A stretch of DNA of 64,000 nt from Pacificitalea sp040119125 (GCA_040119125.1 JBEDTR010000017.1:186001-250000), one strand, 5' to 3'. Counted from the stretch's first letter, positions 54,199 through 63,851 are shown. A program made the numbers and translations. The notes: generated from the sequence alone by a model not told the origin.

Positions 54199-54885
54199 GC
54201 CTGCCCGTGGGACGGCGCTACACCGCCTGAGCCAAGCGCTTTATGGCGCCGCGTTCCTCCCCGCCGGGAGGTCAGCGCGAGACCCCAAAGCGTCAGCCCG
54301 CCCGAACGCGCAAACGCTCAACCGCGCGGCCTGCGGCCTTGTTCGCGGGCTAGTCTGCTTAGCATGACGCTAGCCTGCCCGTGGGATGGCGCTGCTGCGG
54401 TCGAGCGGTGCGCTTTATGGCGCCGCACACCTCCCCGCCCTGAGGTCAGCGCGAGCCCCCAAAGCGCCAGCCCGTGGGGACGGGCAGGCGCTCGCCCGCG
54501 CGGCCTGCGGCCTTTGTTCGCAGGCGGTGGCGCTTTAGCACACCGGTAGCCTGCCCGTGGGATGGCGCTCCACCGACTGAGCCGAGCGTTTTATGGTGCC
54601 GCACACCTCCCCGCTCAGAGGTCAGCGAGAGACCCCAAAGCGCTAGCCCGCCGGAACGGGCAGGCGCTCGCCCGCGCGCCCTACGGCCTTGGTCGCGGGC
54701 TGGTTCGCCTAGCACACCGCTAGCCTGCCCGTGGTGTGGCGCTGCTGCGGTTGAGCGGCGCGCTTCATGGCGCCGCACACCTCCCCGCTCCGAGGTCAAC
54801 GCAAGCCCCTAAAGCGCCAGCCCGCCGGAACGGGCAGGCGCTCCCCCGCGCGGCTTCGCCTTGTTCGCGGGCGGTGGCGCTTAGC
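54199..54885 (+). repeat. Array of four structured repeats (copies A-D)
   Basis: Four units start at 54199, 54373, 54549 and 54723 (period 174, 176, 174 bp), each beginning GCCTGCCCGTGG and related to copies E/F at 31.1-31.5 kb. A 30-nt hairpin recurs at 54289-54318, 54463-54492, 54639-54668 and 54813-54842 (AGCGCC-a-GCCCG / CGGGC-a-GGCGCT). In copy A a C-G pair is replaced by T-A, a compensatory change; in copy C one pair becomes a wobble. In B, C and D the unit start is also complementary to the right arm of that hairpin. It fills most of the 846-bp gap 54057-54902 between ntrX and the RarD gene. Confidence 0.85.
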
Positions 54886-54902
54886 GGCGCGGGGCGCGCG
54901 CG

Positions 54903-56309
54903 TCACTCCGCCGCTTGCGCGTCCACATGGGCGATCCGTGCGCCCGCCTTGTTGGAGGTCACGACGCCCAGCGATTTCAGCTTCCGATGCAGCGCCGAGC
55001 GCTCCATCCCCACAAACGTTGCGGTGCGGCTGATATTGCCACCAAACCGGTTGATCTGGGTCAGCAGATATTCGCGCTCGAACAATTCGCGCGCCTCGCG
55101 CAGGGGCAGCGTCGCTAGTAGACCCGACAGAACAACGCGTCCGTCATCGCCCTCGGCAGGCTCCGCGCCTTCCAGCTCCCGCGGGGAAATCGCCTCGGTC
55201 GATTCACCCAAGATCAGAACCCGCTCCATCAGGTTCTTGAGCTGCCGCACATTGCCGGGCAGATGCATCGTCTGCAACAAGGCCTCCGCCTCCCCCGACA
55301 GTGCCCGCAGCGGCAAGCCTTGGGTGCCGTTCAGAATGCCGATGAAATGGCGCGCAAGATCGGGAATATCTTCGCGCCGCTCGTCCAGCCCCGGCACCCG
55401 CACCGGCACCACGTTCAGCCGGTGATACAGCTCCTGACGGAACAGCCCGGCGGCGATCTCGGCTTCCAGATCGCGGGTCGTGGCCGACACCACCCGCAGA
55501 TCCACGCGCACCGTCTGACTGCCGCCGACCCGCTGGAATTGCTGGTCCAGCAGCACCCGCAGGATCTTGGATTGCGTGCCCATCGGCATATCCGCAACCT
55601 CATCAAAGAAGATCACGCCGCCATGCGCTTCCTCCAGCAGGCCCGGCTCCACGCCGCGTTCGGGGCTTTCGCGGCCAAACAGGACCTCCTCCATGCGCTC
55701 CGGCTCGATCGAGGCCGAGGACACCGACACAAACGGCGCATTGGCGCGGCTGGAATTGGCATGGATATAGCGCGCGGCGACTTCCTTACCGGCGCCCGAC
55801 GGCCCGGTCAGCATCACCCGCCCGTTGGAGGTGGTCACCTTGTCCAACTGTGATTTCAATGTCTTGAAGGCGGAACTGGACCCGATCATATCGGCGGTCG
55901 CCACGTCACGGCGGCGCAGTTCGGAGTTTTCCCGCCGCAAGCGCGAGGTCTCCATTGCGCGCCGGATCACCACCATTAACTGATCGATGTTAAAGGGCTT
56001 CTCGATGAAGTCATACGCGCCCTGCTTGATCGCGGCGACCGCGATTTCGATATTGCCGTGCCCCGAAATGATAACGACGGGAATGTCGGGATTGTCCCGC
56101 TTGACCGTCTTCAGGATGTCGATCCCGTCCATGCGGCTGTCTTTCAGCCAGATGTCGAGGATCATCAGCGCCGGCGGCGTCGCGTTGATCGCCCCCATGC
56201 ATTCGTCGGAATTGGACGCCAGACGCACCTGGTAGCCCTCGTCCTTCAGGATGTCGCCGATCAATTCGCGAATGTCGCGTTCATCGTCAGTAATTAGAAT
56301 GTCGCTCAT
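54903..56309 (-). CDS. ntrX: Nitrogen regulation response regulator NtrX
   Basis: 468 aa NtrC-type regulator. Receiver domain (residues 1-120, acceptor Asp52 in LMILDIWLKD), AAA+ domain with Walker A GPSGAGKEVAARYIH and Walker B GGVIFFDEV, and a C-terminal Fis-type HTH (GGNISRTATFVGMERSALHRKLKSL). Between the Walker motifs the sequence reads EEVLFGRESPERGVEPG where sigma-54 activators have GAFTGA, so the sigma-54 contact loop is missing. Pairs with NtrY 33 bp upstream; known to link nitrogen and redox/envelope signals in alphaproteobacteria. Confidence 0.95.
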   Translation of the reverse strand: MSDILITDDERDIRELIGDILKDEGYQVRLASNSDECMGAINATPPALMILDIWLKDSRMDGIDILKTVKRDNPDIPVVIISGHGNIEIAVAAIKQGAYDFIEKPFNIDQLMVVIRRAMETSRLRRENSELRRRDVATADMIGSSSAFKTLKSQLDKVTTSNGRVMLTGPSGAGKEVAARYIHANSSRANAPFVSVSSASIEPERMEEVLFGRESPERGVEPGLLEEAHGGVIFFDEVADMPMGTQSKILRVLLDQQFQRVGGSQTVRVDLRVVSATTRDLEAEIAAGLFRQELYHRLNVVPVRVPGLDERREDIPDLARHFIGILNGTQGLPLRALSGEAEALLQTMHLPGNVRQLKNLMERVLILGESTEAISPRELEGAEPAEGDDGRVVLSGLLATLPLREARELFEREYLLTQINRFGGNISRTATFVGMERSALHRKLKSLGVVTSNKAGARIAHVDAQAAE

Positions 56310-56342
56310 GACCCTGTCACCTCTCTGACGGTTCTCGTCGCC

Positions 56343-58616
56343 CTATTCAGCCGCATCCGCCAGCGCCGTGATCCGGGGCAGCCGGATTTCGGCACAGGCG
56401 CCGCGATGGGCGTTCTGCTCGAATTGCGGGGCATCGGTCAGCGTCAATGTGCCGCCGTGCTCCTCGATGATCTTCTTGACGATGGGCAGGCCCAGCCCGG
56501 TGCCCTTGTCGCGCGTGGTGACATAGGGCTCAAACAGGCGGGCCTTATCCTCGGGCAGGCCGATGCCGTTATCCATGATCCGGATCAGGGCATGCCGGTC
56601 GCGCAGGTCCAGTTCCACGCGCACCTGCGGGGTGTAGCCTTCGGGGGCGCCTTGATCCTGCAGGGTTTCAATCGCTTCGCCCGCGTTCTTGATCAGGTTG
56701 GTCAGCGCCTGACTGATCATGGTGCGGTCGACCTCCGCCGGCACGGCCGTATCGGGCAGTTCCCATGACAGTGCCGGACCCAATTGCTGGCTTTGCAAGG
56801 TCACGGCATCGCGCAGCAGCGCGACCAGATCGGTCTCCGCGCGCTCCGGCTCCGGCATCCGGGCGAATTTGGAAAACTCATCCACGATGCGGCGCAAATC
56901 ATTGGTCTGGCGCACGATCACGCCGGTCAGATTATCCAGAACCTCCGCATCCTCGCCCTCCACATGGCGCGAGAATTTGCGCTTGATGCGTTCAGCGGAC
57001 AGTTGGATCGGGGTCAGCGGGTTCTTGATCTCATGCGCGATGCGGCGCGCCACATCGCCCCAGGCCGCCATCCGCTGCGCGCTGACCAGATCGGTCACAT
57101 CGTCGAAGGCCACCACATAGCCCGCCAATTGCCCGTCTCCGCCGCGCCGGGTTGCCATCCGCACCAGCAGGTTTTCCAGATGCCCCTGCCGTGACAGGCG
57201 GATTTCCTCCTGCGCCACGTCGTCCTGCCCCTCGCGCAGCCGCGCCAGAAGCCCCGCGAATTCCGGCACCGCATGTCCCAGTGCCGCATGAGTGTCGGCG
57301 CTGTCTTCCAGTTGCAGCATCCGCAGCGCCGAGCGGTTCATGAAATCGACCTGACCTTCGGCGTCCAGCCCGATCACCCCGGCGGTGACCGAAGACAGCA
57401 CGGAATCGAACAGCATCCGCCGTTCCTCGATCTGCGCATTGGTCTCCAGCAGCGCGTCGCGCTGGCCCTTGAGCTGCGCGGTCATGCGGTTGAACACCCG
57501 GCCCAGCAGCGCGATCTCATCATCGCCCGGCTCCTCATGAACCCGCACCGACAGATCGCCCGACCCGACCTGATCCGCCGCGCTGGCCAGCCGCCCCACG
57601 GGGCGCGCCAGCCGTTCCGCGAACCACAGGCCAAACCAGATTGCCGCCAGCAGCAAGATCAGCGCAAACCCCAGATAGACAAGTGAGAATTCGAACAGCA
57701 GCCGCCCGCGTTCGGTCTCAAGCTGCTGGTAAAGCCGCGCGCTTTCTTGGGTATTGTCGAGAAGCGCGAGGATATCGCCATCCACCGTGCGGCTGACATA
57801 AAGCAGCCGGTCAGGGAACGCCGTCAGCGTCACCAACGCGCGAAATTCGTTATTGTCCCAATCTTCGATGATGACCGTCTCGCCGGTATTGGCACGGGCG
57901 ATCTGGCTGCTGCTTGGTTGCTCATAGTCGAACAGATAGGACCGCTCCCCCCGCGCGCGGATCGTGCCGTCGCCGTCGATGACATAGGCCTCGCGCAGCC
58001 CGCGCTGCACCTGTGCCTGGCCTTGGGTCAGGATCTGGCGCAACTCGCCGTCGGACACCAGAAACCGCGCGGTGCGCGCCACGTTCAGATAGCCTGCCAG
58101 CGCTGCGGAATCCTGTCGCAGATCCTCCCGGTGTTCATCCTCATAGGCCTCGGCAGCGGCGAGCGAGGCGCCCACAACCTGCCGCACCCGATCCGAAAAC
58201 CAGCCCTCAAGCCCGACATTGATCGTCAGCCCGGCAAAGATCGCGACCAGCACGGTCGGCACCAGCGCGATACCCACGAACACGCCCGTCAGCCGCAGGT
58301 GCAGCTTCGAGCCGGCGGAGCGTTTGCGCCGCGCCGTCACCATGCGCGAAATACGCACCGCGACCAGAGCCGCCACCACGAGGATATAGACAAGATCGGC
58401 CATCAGGATCAGCCGCAGCGCCATGGAATTGGCGCCCTGCTGCAACGGGCCGAGGATCATGAGCGTCGCGATCACCAGCACAGGCCCGAGCATGACCAGC
58501 CCGAGCGTGGCGTGGCTTTGCAGCCGCCGCAATCGTCTGAGGCGCGCGAGTCGTTCCCAACTCACCCGTCTTGCATGGGTTGCCAAGGGCCTGCCCCGTT
58601 CCTGTCGCCGCGCCAT
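56343..58616 (-). CDS. ntrY: Nitrogen regulation sensor histidine kinase NtrY
   Basis: 757 aa membrane sensor kinase. Basic N-terminus, then three or four transmembrane helices (about residues 35-160), a periplasmic sensor region, a further helix (about 308-332), a HAMP domain (GRLASAADQVGSGDLSVRV), a PAS domain (FDSVLSSVTAGVIGLDAEG), then HisKA with the phospho-His in RIAHEIKNPLTPIQLS and an ATPase domain (MDNGIGLPEDKARLFEPYVT; GTGLGLPIVKKI). Upstream partner of NtrX. No ribosome site is evident before the ATG. Confidence 0.95.
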   Translation of the reverse strand: MARRQERGRPLATHARRVSWERLARLRRLRRLQSHATLGLVMLGPVLVIATLMILGPLQQGANSMALRLILMADLVYILVVAALVAVRISRMVTARRKRSAGSKLHLRLTGVFVGIALVPTVLVAIFAGLTINVGLEGWFSDRVRQVVGASLAAAEAYEDEHREDLRQDSAALAGYLNVARTARFLVSDGELRQILTQGQAQVQRGLREAYVIDGDGTIRARGERSYLFDYEQPSSSQIARANTGETVIIEDWDNNEFRALVTLTAFPDRLLYVSRTVDGDILALLDNTQESARLYQQLETERGRLLFEFSLVYLGFALILLLAAIWFGLWFAERLARPVGRLASAADQVGSGDLSVRVHEEPGDDEIALLGRVFNRMTAQLKGQRDALLETNAQIEERRMLFDSVLSSVTAGVIGLDAEGQVDFMNRSALRMLQLEDSADTHAALGHAVPEFAGLLARLREGQDDVAQEEIRLSRQGHLENLLVRMATRRGGDGQLAGYVVAFDDVTDLVSAQRMAAWGDVARRIAHEIKNPLTPIQLSAERIKRKFSRHVEGEDAEVLDNLTGVIVRQTNDLRRIVDEFSKFARMPEPERAETDLVALLRDAVTLQSQQLGPALSWELPDTAVPAEVDRTMISQALTNLIKNAGEAIETLQDQGAPEGYTPQVRVELDLRDRHALIRIMDNGIGLPEDKARLFEPYVTTRDKGTGLGLPIVKKIIEEHGGTLTLTDAPQFEQNAHRGACAEIRLPRITALADAAE

Positions 58617-58806
58617 AGGCGCGGTCTACCGCAAATCAGCCCGTGATCGTTGCCGCGCAGGGTCGCCGGATCGGGCCGGAAACCGCGCTTTCAGATCGCC
58701 TGCCAGCCGCACCGCAGCGGGGTCTGCCCCCGTGCCTGTGACATTTGCGATACGACTGATGCCGAATCGCGACATGCGACCCCTGTGCCACGGGTCTGTT
58801 GCGGTT

Positions 58807-60213
58807 TTACATCAACTTGCGTCGACGTGTCACGCGAATATCGAGGTCGGTGATCTTCTTGCGCAGGGTATTTCGGTTAATGCCCAGCAGATCCGCGCAT
58901 TTGGCCTGATTGCCGCCCGTGGCATCCAGCGCGATCTCGATCAGCGGCATTTCCACTTCCTTCAGGATGCGCTGATACAGGCCCGGCGGCGGCAGCACGC
59001 CGCCATGCAGGTCGAAATAACGCCGCAGATGCTTGCCGACCGACGCCGAAAGCTTCTCGCCCTCGCCCCCGCCAACCAGCGGCTCGATGGCGGGCTGATT
59101 GCCCAGAACCAGCTCCACCTCCGACCGGCCGATCTCTTCTTCGGCTGAGGTGACGACCAACCGGCGGATGGTGTTTTCCAACTGCCGCACGTTTCCGGGC
59201 CAGCTATAGGCGCGCACCAGATCCATGGCGCCATTGGAGAACCGGCGCAGCGGCATCCCATCGCGCTCGGCCCGGGCCAGAAAATGCTCCGACAGCAGCG
59301 GGATATCGTCGACCCGCTCGCGCAGGCTGGGCACTGCGACCGCGACGCCGCCCAGCCGGTAGAACAGATCCTGACGGAAATTGCCGCTCTCCATCCGTTG
59401 CATCAGATCGCCCTGCGAGGTCGCCATGACCCGCGGCGCCGTATCGCCGAACGTGTCGAGCATCCGCACGATCCGCGCCTGCGCGTCGGCGTCCAGATCG
59501 CCCACCTCGTCAAACAGGATCGACCCGCCGCGCGCCCGCGCCACGACCGAGGCCGGGCCATCCGCCCCCGCCAGATCCGCCGCCGAGGCCACCACGAAGG
59601 GCAGCGTGCGCCGGTCCGAAAAATCATGGATCGCCCGCGCGATCAGCGATTTGCCCGTGCCGCTTTCGCCGGTGATCAGCACCGGCAGATCGGTGTTCAT
59701 CACCCGCGCCACCAACCGGTAGAGCGCCTGCATCAACGGCGTGCGCCCCACCAGCGGCAGATCTTCGCCCTGCTCGGCCGCCGCCGCAATGGCGCTGCCC
59801 TGCGCTGCCGCCCGTGCCGCGCTGTCGATCCGCTGGCTCGCGGCGCGGCGCTTGGTCTCCAGCGCCCGGGCCGCGCGCTTCATCAGGTCCGGCAGGTCAA
59901 AGGGCTTGGGCAGGTAATCATAGGCATCGGCCTCCGCCGCCTGAATCGCCGTCATGATAGTGTTCTGCGCCGAAATCACGATCACGGGCAGGCCCGGACG
60001 CTCCTCCGAGATCTTCGGCAGCATTTCGAGCCCGTTCCCGTCGGGCATCATCACATCCGAAATCACCAGATCGCCTTTGCCCTCCTCGACCCAGCGCATC
60101 AGCGTCACCAGCGACGAGGTCGCGTGCACCTTGCAGCCTGCGCGCGTCAGCGCCTGCGTCAGAACCGTGCGGATCGTGCGGTCGTCATCTGCAACCAGAA
60201 CTGTGCCGTCCAT
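58807..60213 (-). CDS. ntrC: Nitrogen regulation response regulator NtrC
   Basis: 468 aa. Receiver with Asp53 (LVISDVMMPDG), AAA+ domain (Walker A GESGTGKSLIARAIH; Walker B GGSILFDEVGD) and Fis-type HTH (GGNQAKCADLLGINRNTLRKKI). The region that normally contains ESELFGHEKGAFTGA is absent (the sequence goes from VASAADLAGADGPASVV to the Walker B). Rhodobacter capsulatus NtrC has the same loss and works with sigma-70 polymerase. Shares one base with the ntrB stop (TGATG). Confidence 0.96.
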   Translation of the reverse strand: MDGTVLVADDDRTIRTVLTQALTRAGCKVHATSSLVTLMRWVEEGKGDLVISDVMMPDGNGLEMLPKISEERPGLPVIVISAQNTIMTAIQAAEADAYDYLPKPFDLPDLMKRAARALETKRRAASQRIDSAARAAAQGSAIAAAAEQGEDLPLVGRTPLMQALYRLVARVMNTDLPVLITGESGTGKSLIARAIHDFSDRRTLPFVVASAADLAGADGPASVVARARGGSILFDEVGDLDADAQARIVRMLDTFGDTAPRVMATSQGDLMQRMESGNFRQDLFYRLGGVAVAVPSLRERVDDIPLLSEHFLARAERDGMPLRRFSNGAMDLVRAYSWPGNVRQLENTIRRLVVTSAEEEIGRSEVELVLGNQPAIEPLVGGGEGEKLSASVGKHLRRYFDLHGGVLPPPGLYQRILKEVEMPLIEIALDATGGNQAKCADLLGINRNTLRKKITDLDIRVTRRRKLM

Positions 60214-61310
60214 CAGTCTTGTTCCTCGTCGCTTTCTGTTTCTATGGGCGCCACCGGCAGCGAGATGCGAAAGGCGGTCCGCCCCGGCACGCTGTCCACG
60301 GTCACCCAGCCCTCATGGTCGAGGACAATCTTGCTCACCAGCGCCAACCCCAGTCCGGTGCCGTTCTCACGGCCCGAAACGAAGGGCTCGAACACCTCCG
60401 CCGCGATCGAGGGCGGCAGCCCCGGACCATCGTCGACAATCTCTACCTGCAACGGCACCGGCGCATGGGTGCCATCGCGCCGCCGCACCCGCAGCGAGCC
60501 TTCGTAATAGGTCCGCAGGCGGATCTTGCCCGGCTCGCCCTTGCTCGCTTCGGCGGCGTTTTTCAGCAGGTTCAAGAACACCTGCAACAACTGGTCGCCA
60601 TCGGCGAATGTGGCGGGCAGCGACGGGTCGTAATCGTCGCTGATCTCCATATGTGCGGCAAACCCCACCCGCGCCGAGCGGCGCGCACGGTCCAGCAAGT
60701 CATGGATGTTCACCGACTTGCGCTGTGGCGGGCTCAGATTGCCGAATTGCTCTACCTGCTCCAACAGCTTCACGATCCGGCGGCTTTCCCCCACGATCAG
60801 GTCGGTCAGTTCCAGATCGTCCTTGGTCAGCCCCATCGACAACAGCTGCGCCGCGCCGGTGATCCCGGCGAGCGGGTTCTTGATCTCATGGGCCAGCATC
60901 TCGGCCATGCCGATGGCCGATTTCGCCGCTGATTCCACCTGTAGCGACCGGCCCAGCCGCCCGGCGATTTCCCGGGGGGAGACCATCAGCATCAGCATGC
61001 CGTCGGGCGCATCCCCGCCTGTCATCGGCGCGATCTGCACATTGCAATGCACCGGCGCGCGCTGACTGGGGCTGACATCGACATCATTGAGAAACAGCGC
61101 CGACTGGTTCGCCCGGACGCGGGCAAAGCTTTCCTCCATCGGCGCGTCGATCAGCAATCGGTCCCAGACCGGCTGCCCCAGCAGCGTCTTGATCGTGGTG
61201 TTCATGAACACCTCGCCCGCCGGGTTCAGCGCCGCGATGGTGTCATTCGCCTCGATCAGAAGCGTCGGCACCGGCAGCGAGGCCCAGATATTGCAGTCAT
61301 GCAGGATCAT
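60213..61310 (-). CDS. ntrB: Nitrogen regulation sensor histidine kinase NtrB
   Basis: 365 aa soluble kinase/phosphatase that controls NtrC under PII signals. PAS domain (about residues 10-115), HisKA with His141 in MLAHEIKNPLAGITGAAQLL, and a HATPase domain (FLNLLKNAAEA; VDDGPGLPPSIAAEVFEPFVS; GTGLGLALVSKI). The ATG at 61310 overlaps the dusB stop as ATGA, so it is preferred over the GTG at 61322. Confidence 0.95.
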   Translation of the reverse strand: MILHDCNIWASLPVPTLLIEANDTIAALNPAGEVFMNTTIKTLLGQPVWDRLLIDAPMEESFARVRANQSALFLNDVDVSPSQRAPVHCNVQIAPMTGGDAPDGMLMLMVSPREIAGRLGRSLQVESAAKSAIGMAEMLAHEIKNPLAGITGAAQLLSMGLTKDDLELTDLIVGESRRIVKLLEQVEQFGNLSPPQRKSVNIHDLLDRARRSARVGFAAHMEISDDYDPSLPATFADGDQLLQVFLNLLKNAAEASKGEPGKIRLRTYYEGSLRVRRRDGTHAPVPLQVEIVDDGPGLPPSIAAEVFEPFVSGRENGTGLGLALVSKIVLDHEGWVTVDSVPGRTAFRISLPVAPIETESDEEQD

Positions 61311-62344
61311 GCGGCGCGGCACTCCGTTGTGTCAGATGAAATTGCAGGGGCCTGCGGATCGGTCGCGGGCCCGACCGTCGCACCGTCGAACGCCTGCTCC
61401 AGCAGCGCCAACACCCGCTCGGGCGCGCGCCCGGTCAGGATGTCACGCCGCAAACCGGACGGGGCCTGCGTATGCTCCAGATACCAACCCAGATGCTTGC
61501 GCGCGACGCGCCCGCCCAGATCGGTCCCGTAGAAACTCAGCATCGCCTCGTAATGATCTTGCACCATTCGCCCCAGCGCCGCGCCCTGCGGCACCTTGGG
61601 CGCAGGCCTGCCGTAAAGCGCATGTGCCACCTGTGCCAGCAGCCAAGGCCGCCCCTGCGCGCCGCGCCCGATCATCACGCCCGCCGCGCCCGATGCCGTC
61701 AGCGCCGCGCGGGCGCTGGTCGCATCGACGATATCGCCATTGGCCACCACCGGCACCGACACGGCGTTAACCGCGGGGGCAATCGCCGCCCAATCTGCCC
61801 GGCCCTTGTAGAACTGACAGCGCGTGCGCCCGTGCACCGTGATCATCGCAATGCCTGCGCTTTCGGCGCGGGCCGCGATCTCGGGGGCGTTCAGGCTGTC
61901 GTCATCCCAGCCCAGCCGCATTTTCAGCGTCACCGGCACGGACACCGCGCTCACCACCGCCTCGACCAGCCGCAGGGCGTGATCGGGCGTGCGCATCAAA
62001 GCCGAACCTGACAGCCCGCCGGTCACCTTCTTGGCGGGGCAGCCCATGTTGATGTCGATGATCTGCGCGCCATTGGCCTCAACCATGCGAGCGGCTTCGG
62101 CCATCCAGATCGGGTCCTTGCCCGCCAGCTGCACCGAGGTCGCCTGTTGATCCAGCCCCAGTTCCGCGCGTTCACGCACGCCGGGCTTGGCTTGCACCAT
62201 TTCTTGGCTCGCGACCATTTCCGACACGACCAGACCAGCGCCGAATCGCGCGACGAGCTGCCGGAACGGCAGATCGGTGATGCCAGCCAGCGGGGCCAGC
62301 AGGACAGGCGGAGTTCCGGGCAGATACGCCGGGGAAACAGACAA
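61307..62344 (-). CDS. dusB: tRNA-dihydrouridine synthase (NifR3/DusB)
   Basis: FMN-dependent reduction of uridines in tRNA. 345 aa from the start chosen. TIM barrel with PVLLAPLAGITDLPFRQLVARFGAGL, the catalytic Cys in DINMGCPAKKVTGGLSGSALM, TVHGRTRCQFYKG and VMIGRGAQGRPWLLAQV. No ATG lies near the family start. A TTG at 62344 with AAGGA eight bases upstream gives the expected N-terminus (about ten residues before PVLLAPLAG), whereas the ATG at 62518 would add 58 unrelated residues. It leads the dusB-ntrB-ntrC group, called nifR3 in Rhodobacter. Confidence 0.92.
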   Translation of the reverse strand: MSVSPAYLPGTPPVLLAPLAGITDLPFRQLVARFGAGLVVSEMVASQEMVQAKPGVRERAELGLDQQATSVQLAGKDPIWMAEAARMVEANGAQIIDINMGCPAKKVTGGLSGSALMRTPDHALRLVEAVVSAVSVPVTLKMRLGWDDDSLNAPEIAARAESAGIAMITVHGRTRCQFYKGRADWAAIAPAVNAVSVPVVANGDIVDATSARAALTASGAAGVMIGRGAQGRPWLLAQVAHALYGRPAPKVPQGAALGRMVQDHYEAMLSFYGTDLGGRVARKHLGWYLEHTQAPSGLRRDILTGRAPERVLALLEQAFDGATVGPATDPQAPAISSDTTECRAA

Positions 62345-62516
62345 TTGCTCAATCCTTGTGCAGACGGTTTCAGATAGAGAGGTTTGCCCCCCGGATGGAA
62401 GAGTTCGGTGCCCCCCGTCCAACAGAAAACCGGGAGGCGCACAAAATTTAAGCACATGACCCGTGGTCCGGCTTCGCGATTGCCCCGCACACGGGCAAAG
62501 ATTAGACACTTTGGCC

Positions 62517-63851
62517 ATGACCTCAGCCCCTGCCCCCTCTTATTCCGATGCCGCGACGCCCATCGACCCGACCGGCGACGCCGCCCCCGCGCGCGGCGTA
62601 TCCGGCGATTCCGACGCGCCCGTCTATGCCGCGATCCTTGCCGCGGCGGGGCGCGGCACTCGTATGGGCGGCATGCTTCCCAAACAATTCCAGCAACTTG
62701 GCGCCCGCGCTGTGCTGGCGCATAGCTATGACGCGCTGGCCTGTCATCCACGCATCGTGACTGTCATCTGCGTTGTGCACCCCGATGATCGCGCGCGCGC
62801 CGCCGATCTGCTGCCGCCGGGCGCGGTGCTGGTCGCGGGCGGGGCGGATCGTGTGGCCTCGGTCCGGGCCGGGCTTGCCGCGCTGCCCGATGCGGCGACA
62901 CATGTGCTGATCCATGATGCAGCGCGCCCGCTTCTGCCCCGTGCGGTCACCGACAGGGTCATTGCCGCGCTGGCCTCCGGCGCCGATGGCGCGGCGCCCG
63001 CGCTTGCCGTGATCGACGCGCTTTGGCAGGAGGATTCCGCGGGCACCGTGGCCCGCGCCGTGCCTCGCGACGGGCTGTGGCGCGCCCAGACACCCCAAGG
63101 CTTCGCCCTGCCCGCCCTGCGCGCCGCCCACGCCCGCACCCTGCCCGCCGACGCTGCCGATGATGTCGCCATCGCCCGCGCCGCCGGTCTGCGGGTGGAC
63201 ATCGTGGCGGGCGCGGAAGACAACTTCAAACTCACCCATCCCGGCGATCTGGACCGCGCCGCGCGCATTCTGCGCGCCCGCGATGTGCAGGACGCCGCCG
63301 CAGAAAGGCCGCTCATGGATATCCGCACCGGCAATGGCTATGACGTCCACCGCTTTGGCGCCGACGCGCTTGGCCGCAATGACCGCGTCACCCTATGCGG
63401 GGTCGAGATCCCGCATACGCGCGGCCTGCAGGGCCATTCGGACGCCGATGTCGGCATGCACGCGCTGACCGACGCGCTTTACGGCGCATTGGCCGAAGGC
63501 GATATCGGACGTCATTTCCCGCCCAGCGATCCGCAATGGAAAGGCGCGGCGTCCGAGGTATTCCTCGCCCATGCCATCGACCTTGCCCGCGCGCGCGGCT
63601 TCGGCATGGCCAATTGCGATGTCACGCTGATCTGCGAATATCCCAAGATCGGTCCGCATGCCGACGCCATGCGCGCAACCCTCGCCCGGATCACCGGCAC
63701 GGAGGTCGCGCGCATCTCGGTCAAGGCCACCACGTCGGAGCGGCTGGGCTTCACCGGGCGCGGCGAAGGTATCGCCGCCATCGCCACCGTCACGCTGATC
63801 TCCCCCGCGCCCACCCCCTCCCCCAACACGCCCGATAGCGGAGCCGCCTGA
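62517..63851 (+). CDS. ispDF: Bifunctional IspD/IspF enzyme of the MEP isoprenoid pathway
   Basis: 444 aa fusion. The IspD half (about residues 38-275) forms CDP-methylerythritol: AAILAAAGRGTRMGGMLPKQF, HDAARPLL, RAQTPQGF. The IspF half (about 278-435) cyclises CDP-ME-phosphate: RTGNGYDVHRFG, LQGHSDADVGMHALTDALYG, GRHFPPSDPQWKGA. The two steps are not consecutive (IspE acts between). Fusion is common in alphaproteobacteria. An N-terminal Ala/Pro/Asp-rich stretch of about 35 residues is extra. Start at 62517; pgpA overlaps its stop by one base. Confidence 0.96.
   Translation: MTSAPAPSYSDAATPIDPTGDAAPARGVSGDSDAPVYAAILAAAGRGTRMGGMLPKQFQQLGARAVLAHSYDALACHPRIVTVICVVHPDDRARAADLLPPGAVLVAGGADRVASVRAGLAALPDAATHVLIHDAARPLLPRAVTDRVIAALASGADGAAPALAVIDALWQEDSAGTVARAVPRDGLWRAQTPQGFALPALRAAHARTLPADAADDVAIARAAGLRVDIVAGAEDNFKLTHPGDLDRAARILRARDVQDAAAERPLMDIRTGNGYDVHRFGADALGRNDRVTLCGVEIPHTRGLQGHSDADVGMHALTDALYGALAEGDIGRHFPPSDPQWKGAASEVFLAHAIDLARARGFGMANCDVTLICEYPKIGPHADAMRATLARITGTEVARISVKATTSERLGFTGRGEGIAAIATVTLISPAPTPSPNTPDSGAA

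Noticed and set aside
54199..54885. CRISPR array
   Set aside because: Units are ~175 bp and similar over most of their length; there are no short identical repeats with unique spacers and no cas genes.
54364..55425. Short open frames running through the repeat array (both strands) as possible repeat proteins
   Set aside because: They read Arg/Pro/Ala-rich peptides with changing phase between units (174 and 176 bp periods), while the hairpin is conserved; structure rather than coding explains the pattern.
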